Assembly: GCF_001183965.1 (NCBI RefSeq) | Contig: NZ_LFZV01000001.1 | Coordinates: 186,001-250,000 of the forward strand | Source of the DNA: Bacillus sp. FJAT-27916 | Lineage (GTDB): Bacteria; Bacillota; Bacilli; Bacillales; Pradoshiaceae | Length of the DNA: 64,000 bases | Direction: 5' to 3' | Shown: positions 1-7,142 of the stretch, piece after piece | How the letters are laid out: the number at the start of each line of letters is the position of its first letter | Position numbering within the stretch: the first letter of the stretch is position 1 | Program-made: the position numbers and the translations under genes | Notes under the pieces: model-generated | Databases searched by the model: none | Told to the model about the DNA's origin: nothing | What the model saw: the letters and a program-made list of their open reading frames with translations, nothing else

Positions 1-364
1 GCGTTCCATTTATAATCTCATCGTAAGCCTGAAGCGCAGAACCGAGCCCTTGAAGGATATTGCCCTGAGTCTCCAATAAATAATCGGCTTCAAGGGAGAA
101 GTCTCTAAGAAGTGGCAGTAGCTCCTCAACTGAACCAATGGATGTAATCACAGCGCCTACATATTCAAAAGAGTAAGGAGTACTCTGCCCGTCCGCTTCC
201 AGGCCGCTTCCGACCGCCTGCATCGTCAGGCCAACCTGGTTGAGATCATCCCGCGTTTCATCGTCAAGAGGAATGGAAGGAGTCGAGCCATAGGCTTCAA
301 TGGCATTACCGATCGCCTGCATCCAGGAGCCAATAATCTCTTTCGTATGATTACCCTTGCCCAT
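1..364 (-). CDS. DUF6944-like repetitive protein, 3' end missing
   Basis: Reverse-strand reading frame open to the window edge, about 120 residues visible. It contains repeated amphipathic units of the form WMQAIGNAIEAYG, LTMQAVGSGLEADG and LQGLGSALQAY, the pattern I associate with the DUF6944 'repetitive protein' family of Bacillaceae, whose function is unknown. Start: I prefer the ATG at 364, which has GGAAGTGG a few bases upstream; an in-frame ATG at 379 has no visible ribosome binding site. No signal peptide or membrane segment is seen. The gene is cut by the window boundary, so its true length is unknown. The family name is from memory of the repeat pattern; that the frame is a real gene is more certain than the name. 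Confidence 0.5.
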   Translation of the reverse strand, partial: MGKGNHTKEIIGSWMQAIGNAIEAYGSTPSIPLDDETRDDLNQVGLTMQAVGSGLEADGQSTPYSFEYVGAVITSIGSVEELLPLLRDFSLEADYLLETQGNILQGLGSALQAYDEIINGT

Positions 365-453
365 CCAAACCACTTCCATCTATATAGCGAATCCATATAG
401 TTTATTCGAGGAAATAAATTTGGAGTGGGACATATTCGGAAATAGGCATATAT

Positions 454-485
454 AAAAAAGCCGTCCAAGTTTATTTGGACGGCTT
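454..485 (-). terminator. Intrinsic terminator of the amidase gene
   Basis: Read on the minus strand, an 11-bp stem (AAGCCGTCCAA with TTGGACGGCTT) is followed directly by a run of T. It lies just after the stop of the SH3/amidase gene. Confidence 0.8.
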
Positions 486-490
486 AGCGG

Positions 491-2566
491 TTATTTGCTG
501 AAGAAGACATTTAATCCGTTCAGAATACCCTGGGCAGCCTTCTTGTGGTAGCTGGCCTGAGAAATCTTCTTCTCTTCAGCTGCATTCGTCAGGAAGCCGA
601 GTTCGACCAATGCAGCTGGCTGAGTGTTAATCGAAAGAACTCGGTATTTCGCATATTTTACCCCTCGATTTAGAAGGCCGGTTGTTTTCACCATTTCACC
701 CTGCAGCGAGCTGGCGAGCCTTGAATTGAGGTAGTAATACGTCTCAATTCCCTTGGCATTAGAGGCACTCGCTGCATTGTAATGAATGCTGATGAAAGCA
801 TCTGCTTTGTTTCGATTGCTGATGGCAGCACGGTTATCAAGGGTGATATACACATCGCTTGAGCGGGTCATGATAACCGTTGCGCCGGCGTTTCGTAACA
901 GGGCAGCCAGTTGGTTAGCGGTGCTGAGCGTAATATTTTTTTCCTTTGTTCTAAGGACAGAACCGACGGCACCTGGGTCAGTACCGCCATGTCCGGCATC
1001 GATGACGATTGTTTTACCCTTTACCGTTTTCGTTTTTAGGAGACTAGAAGAAACCCAGCCAATTATGCCGGAGGTCAGTTTTACCTGGGTAAAGCCATTC
1101 TTCGTGCTTAATTTTTGGACCTTTGTTCCTAAAGCAGCAGTCGTCAATACAGTTGATTTGGCGTTGGCATCCTTGTAAACAGAGGCTTTCCCGGTCAAAT
1201 ACATATACTCTGCTGGTGCTGCAACAGGTCCGGGCGTCGGGGTATTCACAATTTTCTTCGTAGATAGATGCTTAAGCTGTGTCCATCCGACCTTGCCGGT
1301 ACTTGTCTTTACCTTGCCCCAATCTCCGCTTTTGGATTGCAGCGTGATGGCCTCATTCTGTTTCAAGGTGACAAGCGTTTTGGCGGAAGAAGAAGCCTTT
1401 TCCTTGATGGCAAGTGTCTTCGGAGAGACATAATAGGTTCCGAGATTGCTTTCTGGCTTTTTGGTCGTCAGATATTTTGTTGAAACCCATCCCTTTTTCC
1501 CATTGCTTAGTTTAACCTGTCCCCAGCTTCCGCTTTTCTTGATCAGGGTAAGGGCAGCATGCCTTTTCACAGAGCCAATCACCTTGGAGGAAGTAGTGGC
1601 TTTTTCCCGTACATTCAGGCTCGAAACGGTCACGTAGTAGGTCCCGAGATTGGAAGCCGCAGTAGAAGGCCTCTTCGTCGTCAAGTAACTCATCGAAACC
1701 CAACCTGTTTTGCCGTTGCTGAGTTTGACCTGTCCCCAAGTGCCGCTTTTCTTGAGCAGGGTAAGGGCAGCATTCTTCTTCACAGAGCCGATCACTTTGG
1801 AGGAAGTCGTCGCTTTCTCCCGAACATTCAGGCTCGAAACGGTCACGTAGTAGGTCCCGAGATTGGAAGCCGCAGTAGAAGGCCTCTTCGTCGTCAAGTA
1901 ACTCATCGAAACCCAACCTGTTTTGCCGTTGCTGAGTTTGACCTGTCCCCAAGTGCCGCTTTTCTTGAGCAGGGTAAGGGCAGCATTCTTCTTCACAGAG
2001 CCAATCACTTTGGAGGAGGTCGTCGCTTTCTCCCGTACATTCAAGCTTGATGCTGTGACATAGTAGGTTCCAAGATTAGAGACCGAAGTAGAAGTAGAAG
2101 GTTTCTTCGTCGAAATCTGTGAAGCTAGCACCCAGCCTGTTATCTTCTTGCTAGAATAATAGACTTTAAGCCAATTACCGCTTTGGTCCTTTACGGTTAA
2201 GGCTGTCCCTTTATTGATCTTGCTGAGTGATTTTGCTTTTGAGGAAGCAGATTGACGGATATCGATTGAGCCAGTTGAGTAGCCTGTCCAATTCATATAG
2301 GACAGATATTGGCTTGATACCCAGCCTGTTTTCTTGTTATAGATGATAGAAGACCAGCCGTTCTTCTTAGATGTAACCGTAACCGTCGATCCTTGCTTTA
2401 ATTTAAATGTAATGGATGATTTCGTTGTCGCTTTGGAGCGGACGTTCAATATATCCGCTGTGACCTTTGCAGAATAACTGGCCGCTTCCGTTGGCGCAGG
2501 GACTTGTGAAAGGACAAATGACAGAATGACGATAAGACAAATGGATTTAAGAAGTCGTTTGTTCAT
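491..2566 (-). CDS. N-acetylmuramoyl-L-alanine amidase with seven SH3 domains
   Basis: Secreted autolysin that cleaves the bond between N-acetylmuramic acid and the stem-peptide L-alanine. The order is a signal peptide (KRLLKSICLIVILSFVLS, then a hydrophilic stretch), seven bacterial SH3 (SH3b) repeats each ending in a G-W-V/T motif, and a C-terminal amidase_3 domain of about 170 residues. The amidase motifs are visible: IDAGHGGTDPG (zinc His), the Glu in KEKNITLS, SIHYNA (zinc His) and VELGFLTN (catalytic Glu). Start: the ATG at 2566 follows GAGGTGAAG at proper spacing; an upstream in-frame ATG (2590) has none. Repeats 3-5 are nearly identical at DNA level (see repeat entry). It has its own terminator and reads away from the next gene. 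SH3b repeats are usually cell-wall binding modules; family assignment is firm. Confidence 0.93.
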   Translation of the reverse strand: MNKRLLKSICLIVILSFVLSQVPAPTEAASYSAKVTADILNVRSKATTKSSITFKLKQGSTVTVTSKKNGWSSIIYNKKTGWVSSQYLSYMNWTGYSTGSIDIRQSASSKAKSLSKINKGTALTVKDQSGNWLKVYYSSKKITGWVLASQISTKKPSTSTSVSNLGTYYVTASSLNVREKATTSSKVIGSVKKNAALTLLKKSGTWGQVKLSNGKTGWVSMSYLTTKRPSTAASNLGTYYVTVSSLNVREKATTSSKVIGSVKKNAALTLLKKSGTWGQVKLSNGKTGWVSMSYLTTKRPSTAASNLGTYYVTVSSLNVREKATTSSKVIGSVKRHAALTLIKKSGSWGQVKLSNGKKGWVSTKYLTTKKPESNLGTYYVSPKTLAIKEKASSSAKTLVTLKQNEAITLQSKSGDWGKVKTSTGKVGWTQLKHLSTKKIVNTPTPGPVAAPAEYMYLTGKASVYKDANAKSTVLTTAALGTKVQKLSTKNGFTQVKLTSGIIGWVSSSLLKTKTVKGKTIVIDAGHGGTDPGAVGSVLRTKEKNITLSTANQLAALLRNAGATVIMTRSSDVYITLDNRAAISNRNKADAFISIHYNAASASNAKGIETYYYLNSRLASSLQGEMVKTTGLLNRGVKYAKYRVLSINTQPAALVELGFLTNAAEEKKISQASYHKKAAQGILNGLNVFFSK
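1641..2066. repeat. 213-bp tandem repeats inside the amidase gene
   Basis: Two copies (1641-1853 and 1854-2066) of a 213-bp unit encoding one 71-residue SH3 module plus linker are almost identical in DNA. A diverged third copy lies just before 1641. This points to recent unit duplication within the gene. Confidence 0.85.
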
Positions 2567-2617
2567 TTTTTCATCTTCACCTCGAATCATTTATCGGAAG
2601 GATTTCCTGGAATTGAA

Positions 2618-2656
2618 GAAAAAAAGGGAATTTCTGTCCGATGAACAGAAATTCCT
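2618..2656 (-). terminator. Intrinsic terminator of the SGNH-like gene
   Basis: On the minus strand the stem GGAATTTCTGT / ACAGAAATTCC is followed by CTTTTTTTC. It lies directly after the stop at 2664. Confidence 0.8.
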
Positions 2657-2663
2657 TATGTAT

Positions 2664-3428
2664 TTACAGCCCAAATAATGTCAAGATCTCATCAGCCCAG
2701 ATCTCCGCACCCTTATCATTCGGTGCGCTTTGCTCCTCATTTAAATAATCCAAAATTTCCTGACTTTGATCATCGGGCCATGCGCTCCAATGATCAACAT
2801 ATGTAATATCATGTTCTTCAGCATATACCTTCAAATCCTCCACTTCACGCGGGTAATAGGTTGCCCCGTAAATCGGATTCGGCGGGGTGAGAATCGTATA
2901 CATGTATTCATTTTCGGCTTCTAGCTTTTCTAGAACCTCATCAATCATCTCTGGCGTTGACTCTACCGCTGAGGAGATACCGTTGCTGTTGAGGAGCAGT
3001 GGTTCATAAATGAACACATCCGGCTCGGCCGCAATATAGTCTTTCACCATGTCCTCCGCTAAGAAATCGACTGAATTCCCTTCATATTCGAGATGCTGGA
3101 CAGTGACTTTATCTCCATACGCTTCTTTTAATCGCTCACCCAACAAAGCAGCCGTTCCTTCCTTGTCGGTTCCGAGTGAATCAGAGCCAGCAATCAGAAT
3201 CCGAGCACTGCCGTTTTCATTTTCCCAGGCAGCCAATTGCAAGGTTTCCTTTAAGCCGCGATCCGCCACCTTGCTAAAAGGATCGGTCTTTTTAGCGGGT
3301 GCTTTCTCATTAGTAGTAGCAGCCTTGAGTGTACTCGCTTGTTCAATTTTATTCGACCAATGCATTTGGCCGGTAACCAATACCCCAATACAGAGCAAGC
3401 ATAAGAGTAGAGTTCCAACGTATTTCAT
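2664..3428 (-). CDS. SGNH/GDSL hydrolase-like exported protein with degenerate catalytic block
   Basis: About 254 residues with an N-terminal hydrophobic signal/anchor (YVGTLLLCLLCIGVLVTG) and an SGNH-like body. The nucleophile block reads IAGSDSLGT, and the C-terminal block near PNDKGAEIWADE matches the family's DxxHPNxxG region. However, the positions of the catalytic Asp and His read E-Q-S-A before PND, so the usual dyad is not evident there; a D-H pair occurs earlier in YVDHWSAW. SGNH proteins of this kind often act as esterases/deacetylases on envelope glycans. Start: the ATG at 3428 is nine bases after GGAGG; the in-frame ATG at 3437 abuts GGAGG and is unlikely. It is divergent from the capsule operon, suggesting a shared control region and an accessory role in the same polymer (inference). 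Confidence 0.7.
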   Translation of the reverse strand: MKYVGTLLLCLLCIGVLVTGQMHWSNKIEQASTLKAATTNEKAPAKKTDPFSKVADRGLKETLQLAAWENENGSARILIAGSDSLGTDKEGTAALLGERLKEAYGDKVTVQHLEYEGNSVDFLAEDMVKDYIAAEPDVFIYEPLLLNSNGISSAVESTPEMIDEVLEKLEAENEYMYTILTPPNPIYGATYYPREVEDLKVYAEEHDITYVDHWSAWPDDQSQEILDYLNEEQSAPNDKGAEIWADEILTLFGL

Positions 3429-3573
3429 TCTTTTCATCCTCCAACCAATTATGTGACGGAATAGTCAGTTTCATTAATTATTTTTAACATATCATAAAAA
3501 ATTGTCACAAAACAGGCGAATTTTCTGTCATATGTTGTATAATGATTATTATCTAAAATCGTTGGAGGGACAT

Positions 3574-4329
3574 ATGGAAGAAACGATCAGCTTAAAGGAC
3601 CTGTTCGCAACCTTGAAGAAGCGGGCATTGCTCATTATTACCATTACGGTCCTCGCGGTGCTGGTAAGCGGAGTTACAAGTTTTTTTCTTTTAACACCAA
3701 TCTATCAGTCATCCACGCAATTGCTTGTAAATCAGTCAAAGGATGAAGCGGCTGTATATAATAACAATCAGATCCAGACAAACTTGCAGCTCATTGATAC
3801 CTATAATGTCATCATGAAGAGCCCGGCTATCCTGGACAAGGTCATTGACGAATTAGACTTGGATATGTCTGTTGGTGCTCTAAATGGCAAGATTACGGTT
3901 GCCAGCGAGCAGAACTCACAGGTCGTAAAGGTATCTGTTACAGATGAAGATCCGGTGATGGCAGCGAAGATTGCCAACACGGTTGCCAGCACATTCCAGA
4001 AGGAAATCGTGGATATCATGAATGTCGATAATGTCAGTATTCTAGCTAAGGCAGAGGTCTCTGATTCAGCGTCACCGATTAAACCGCAGCCGCTTATGAA
4101 TATTGCCATCGCTCTCGTTGTCGGACTCATGATTGGAGTAGGGATAGCCTTTCTACTTGAATATTTGGACAACACAATTAAGACAGAGCAGGATATTGAG
4201 AGAATACTAGGGATGCCGATTATTGGGGTGATCGGGGAGATTGAGGCAACAAATGGCCATGCGGAGGCAAAGGCAGGAAGTTTATCAAGGACAGGAAGAG
4301 GTGAACCAATTGGTACGCAAAAAGTCTAA
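3574..4329 (+). CDS. Capsule/EPS chain-length regulator, tyrosine kinase modulator (YveK/TkmA type)
   Basis: Wzz-family membrane protein (251 residues) that activates the partner tyrosine kinase and sets polysaccharide chain length. It has two transmembrane segments, near residues 23-43 (LLIITITVLAVLVSGVTSFF) and about 175-195 (NIAIALVVGLMIGVGIAFL), framing an extracellular Wzz domain; a proline-containing KPQPLMN motif precedes TM2, as is typical. Start: the ATG at 3574 follows TTGGAGGGACAT; 24 extra upstream codons would overrun that site. It is the first gene of the capsule operon and its 3' end overlaps the kinase start by 20 bp. Homologues are B. subtilis TkmA/YwqC and EpsA/YveK; I cannot separate these orthology groups by eye. 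Confidence 0.9.
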   Translation: MEETISLKDLFATLKKRALLIITITVLAVLVSGVTSFFLLTPIYQSSTQLLVNQSKDEAAVYNNNQIQTNLQLIDTYNVIMKSPAILDKVIDELDLDMSVGALNGKITVASEQNSQVVKVSVTDEDPVMAAKIANTVASTFQKEIVDIMNVDNVSILAKAEVSDSASPIKPQPLMNIAIALVVGLMIGVGIAFLLEYLDNTIKTEQDIERILGMPIIGVIGEIEATNGHAEAKAGSLSRTGRGEPIGTQKV

Positions 4330-5011
4330 AAAAGAAATCGGCATGGGGAATCAGCGTAAGCTTGTCACGTATTCAGACCCTAAATCACCGGTATCGGAGC
4401 AATTCAGGACGCTGCGGACGAATATTCAGTTCACGGCTGTAGATGAAGAGCTGCAGACGATCTTAATTACGTCTTCCGGACCATCAGAAGGGAAATCAAC
4501 AACGGCTTCGAATACAGCAGTTGTCTTTGCCCAGCAAGGAAAACGGACTCTTTTCATCGATGCCGATTTACGCCGACCGACTGCTCATTATACGTTTGCT
4601 TGCCTAAATACAGCAGGGCTAACGAATGTATTGACCAAGCAAACAACCCTTGAGAAAGCCGTCCAGGTGGTTGAACCGCTGGGACTTCACGTCTTGACAA
4701 GCGGCCCGTTGCCGCCGAATCCAGCAGAGCTATTATCATCAAGATCGATGAAAGAGCTAATCAACCAAGTGAAGCAGGATTACGATGTCATTATTATTGA
4801 TAGCCCGCCTGTCACAGCCGTAACGGATGCCCAAGTCCTTGCGAGAGAGTGCCAAGGAGTCATTCTTGTGGTAAGCAGCGGACGTACACAAATCGAAGAG
4901 GCTGTGAAAACAAAGGAATTATTAGAGCATACAGGGGCGAAAATTCTCGGTGCTGTTCTGAATAACAAAAAGATTAAAGGCAGCAGCTATTATTATTACG
5001 GAAAAAAGTAG
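4310..5011 (+). CDS. CpsD/CapB-family bacterial tyrosine kinase
   Basis: Cytoplasmic BY-kinase (233 residues) that autophosphorylates on a C-terminal tyrosine cluster and phosphorylates sugar-nucleotide enzymes and regulators. Visible motifs are Walker A SSGPSEGKST at about residues 55-64, Walker A' LFIDADLRRP at 81-90, Walker B VIIIDSPP, and a tail SSYYYYGKK with four consecutive tyrosines. The start is a TTG at 4310 after GGAAGAGGTG, inside the end of the modulator gene, so the two are translationally coupled. Earlier in-frame ATGs lie deep inside the upstream gene and lack a binding site. Order modulator-kinase-phosphatase-galU matches the B. subtilis ywqCDE and capsule cpsBCD arrangements. 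Confidence 0.93.
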   Translation: MVRKKSKKEIGMGNQRKLVTYSDPKSPVSEQFRTLRTNIQFTAVDEELQTILITSSGPSEGKSTTASNTAVVFAQQGKRTLFIDADLRRPTAHYTFACLNTAGLTNVLTKQTTLEKAVQVVEPLGLHVLTSGPLPPNPAELLSSRSMKELINQVKQDYDVIIIDSPPVTAVTDAQVLARECQGVILVVSSGRTQIEEAVKTKELLEHTGAKILGAVLNNKKIKGSSYYYYGKK

Positions 5012-5089
5012 ACATATTTCTAGTATTTTCATGAAATACAAAGTATTATAGAATTCGTGTGCGAAAACGAAATTAAGGGGGTGTTGTGT

Positions 5090-5854
5090 ATGATTGACAT
5101 ACACAGTCATATATTGCCCGGTCTAGATGACGGGGCGACAACAATGGAAGACTCATTAGAGATGGCGAAGCTTGCCGTCAGTGAGGGCATTAAGACGATC
5201 ATCGCAACCCCCCACCATAAAAATGGTGCCTATGACAATGAAAAGACGAATATCCTCCAGTCAATGGACCAATTTAAAAAGCAGCTTGCGATCAATAAAA
5301 TTCCCTTAACCGTCCTCCCAGGACAGGAAGTGCGAGTTTATGGCGAGCTATTAGAGGAATGGGAGCAAGGCTCCATTCAGACAATTAATGATACTCCATA
5401 CATCTTAATCGAATTTCCATCCACTCATATTCCAAGGTATACAAAGACTTTATTTTTTGACTTACTGAATCATGGAATCTTTCCGATATTGGTCCATCCT
5501 GAACGTAATGCAGCTATTGTTGAGAATCCAAATCTGCTCTATGACTTTGTACAGATGGGTGTCGCTTCTCAGCTGACAAATGGAAGTATTACGGGTAAGT
5601 TCGGGAAGAAAATCAAGAAGGTATCAGCTGATTTAATAGATGCAAACTTAATTCACTTTATCGCTTCAGATGCCCATAATACCTCATCGAGGCAATTTTG
5701 GATGAATGATGCGTTTGATGAGATTGAGAAGCAATTTGGGGTGGATCACCTCTATTATTTCAAAGAAAATGCCCAATTGCTTATCGAGGGAAAGCCAATT
5801 ATGCGAGAGATGCCCCAAAAGGTCAGGCAGCGTAAGTTTCTAGGACTCTTTTAA
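5090..5854 (+). CDS. CpsB/CapC-family tyrosine phosphatase (PHP domain)
   Basis: Manganese-dependent phosphatase of the PHP superfamily (254 residues) that dephosphorylates the BY-kinase. Metal-binding motifs are clear: IDIHSHILPGLDDGA at the N-terminus, ATPHH near residue 43, VHPERN near 141 and ASDAHN near 190. Start: the ATG at 5090 follows AAGGGGGTG; an in-frame start at 5057 would add 11 unconserved residues. It is 78 bp downstream of the kinase with no terminator, so it belongs to the same operon. The last 34 bp of the gene contain GGTCAGGC, which can pair with the start of the downstream structured RNA (see findings). Confidence 0.92.
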   Translation: MIDIHSHILPGLDDGATTMEDSLEMAKLAVSEGIKTIIATPHHKNGAYDNEKTNILQSMDQFKKQLAINKIPLTVLPGQEVRVYGELLEEWEQGSIQTINDTPYILIEFPSTHIPRYTKTLFFDLLNHGIFPILVHPERNAAIVENPNLLYDFVQMGVASQLTNGSITGKFGKKIKKVSADLIDANLIHFIASDAHNTSSRQFWMNDAFDEIEKQFGVDHLYYFKENAQLLIEGKPIMREMPQKVRQRKFLGLF

Positions 5855-5861
5855 ATACATA

Positions 5862-5990
5862 ACCATGTAAGGTGATGCCGCCTGACCTTTATCAATGACG
5901 GCACTCGGCCATGCTGTGGGAAGGATTACCTTCCTTAGATGCATGTCGTCAATAGGATGGTGTGAGGAAGGGTTAGATGCCCTATTATTT
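5862..5990 (+). ncRNA. EAR-like (epsC RNA) antitermination element candidate
   Basis: The intergenic region between phosphatase and galU is rich in nested helices. AAGGT/ACCTT (5869-5889) closes a loop whose TGCCG (5876-5880) can also pair with CGGCA (5899-5903), a pseudoknot-like relation. GACG/CGTC with CATGC/GCATG (5897-5950) enclose a GGAAGG-ATTA-CCTTCC hairpin (5920-5935). AATAGG/CCTATT (5951-5986) encloses AGGG/CCCT. The eps-associated RNA of Bacillales is known to sit near the start of EPS/capsule operons upstream of epsC-type genes and to cause processive antitermination. Position and density of helices fit; I cannot run a covariance-model search, so the family name is inference. Intrinsic terminators do lie downstream inside the operon. 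Confidence 0.7.
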
Positions 5991-6208
5991 TTATCATAAT
6001 GAAACCGTTTGTAGGATAAAGGATTTATTGGAAATTTATTCGATAAATAATATACCCTTACATACTGATTATGAAACATCTGCTATGTAATTGTCTAATA
6101 ACTTTAGGCATAATGGCGATTTTTGAATAGATAGGCCTAGCCATTTACCACGAATTGTAAAAATGAATATGAGAAAAGAAATAGACTGAAATAGGACCGG
6201 AGGACGAG
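5991..6208 (+). other. Intergenic spacer before galU
   Basis: About 220 bp, AT-rich, without a credible reading frame. Apart from the galU ribosome binding site CCGGAGGACGAG at its end I see no clear promoter or hairpin. Confidence 0.5.
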
Positions 6209-7090
6209 ATGAAAAAAGTACGTAAAGCGATTATTCCAGCTGCTGGGCTTGGCACGAGATTTCTGCCGGCAACGAAAGCGATGCCAAAGGAAATGCTCCC
6301 AATTGTCGATAAACCGACCATCCAGTATATCGTTGAGGAAGCCATTGCTTCAGGAATTGAAGATATTATCATTGTCACGGGGAAAGGTAAGAGATCGATC
6401 GAGGACCATTTCGATCATGCGTATGAGCTGGAGAATAACTTGATGGAAAAGGGGAAGTTCGAGCTCCTCGAGAAAGTACAAGCCCCATCGAAGGTTGATA
6501 TCCATTATATTCGTCAGAAGGATCCAAAGGGATTGGGCCATGCCATCTGGTGTGCACGGAACTTCATCGGGGATGAACCGTTCGCTGTCCTCTTAGGGGA
6601 TGATATTGTCCAAGCGGAAACACCATGCTTACGACAATTAATGGATCAATACGAACAAACGTATTCATCCGTTATTGGTGTTCAGCACGTCCCTGAGAAT
6701 GAAACGAACAGATATGGGATTGTCGCTCCGATTGAACAAAATGGCCGCCGCTATCAAGTACAGGAGTTCGTTGAAAAACCAGCGCCAGGAACAGCGCCAT
6801 CTAATTTGGCGATTATGGGACGTTATGTATTGCGTCCAGAAATCTTCAACTTCCTTGCTGAACAGAATATCGGCGCTGGCGGAGAAATACAACTAACAGA
6901 TGCGATTCAAAAATTGAATGAAATTCAACGTGTCTTTGCCTATGATTTCGAAGGGAAACGCTATGATGTCGGCGAAAAGCTAGGGTTTATTCAAACAACG
7001 ATTGAGTTTGCCTTGCAGGAATCAACATTGAGAGAGGATCTCTATCGTTTCATGGAAGAAAAATTACGAATGTCTACGACAAATAAATAA
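6209..7090 (+). CDS. galU: UTP-glucose-1-phosphate uridylyltransferase (capsule-operon copy)
   Basis: Makes UDP-glucose from UTP and glucose-1-phosphate in the cytoplasm. The 293-residue length is normal for GalU/GtaB. The nucleotide-binding signature [13 protein letters not shown] is at residues 11-23, with [10 protein letters not shown] near 128 and the [14 protein letters not shown] substrate region near 187. Start ATG follows GGAGGACGAG. It follows the structured RNA and is separated from the next gene by an intrinsic terminator. A second galU lies among teichoic acid genes at 43 kb; the two proteins are clearly paralogous but not identical, so each may serve its own polymer (inference). 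Confidence 0.95.
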   Translation: MKKVRKAIIPAAGLGTRFLPATKAMPKEMLPIVDKPTIQYIVEEAIASGIEDIIIVTGKGKRSIEDHFDHAYELENNLMEKGKFELLEKVQAPSKVDIHYIRQKDPKGLGHAIWCARNFIGDEPFAVLLGDDIVQAETPCLRQLMDQYEQTYSSVIGVQHVPENETNRYGIVAPIEQNGRRYQVQEFVEKPAPGTAPSNLAIMGRYVLRPEIFNFLAEQNIGAGGEIQLTDAIQKLNEIQRVFAYDFEGKRYDVGEKLGFIQTTIEFALQESTLREDLYRFMEEKLRMSTTNK

Positions 7091-7099
7091 GAAAATGTA

Positions 7100-7126
7100 G
7101 ACCTGGTTAATGCCGGGTCCTTTTTT
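7100..7126 (+). terminator. Intrinsic terminator inside the capsule operon (galU/epsC gap)
   Basis: GACCTGG and CCGGGTC form a 7-bp stem (one G-U pair) around TTAATG, followed by CTTTTTT. The downstream gene starts 17 bp later in the same direction, so transcription must pass this site for the operon to be expressed from upstream. Confidence 0.75.
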
Positions 7127-7142
7127 GGGAGGAGAGAAATGC

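Noticed and set aside
1512-2050. Long frames on both strands inside the amidase SH3 repeats
   Set aside because: They repeat with the 213-bp unit and mirror the amidase frame; they lack starts with binding sites.
3503-3543. Sigma-A promoter of the capsule operon at TATAAT 3538-3543
   Set aside because: The -10 is perfect but no -35 at proper spacing and no extended -10; kept out of the feature list although it may be the true site with an activator.
5855-5990. Cyclic-di-GMP riboswitch before galU
   Set aside because: The conserved GEMM core sequences are absent; the helix set fits an EAR-type element better.
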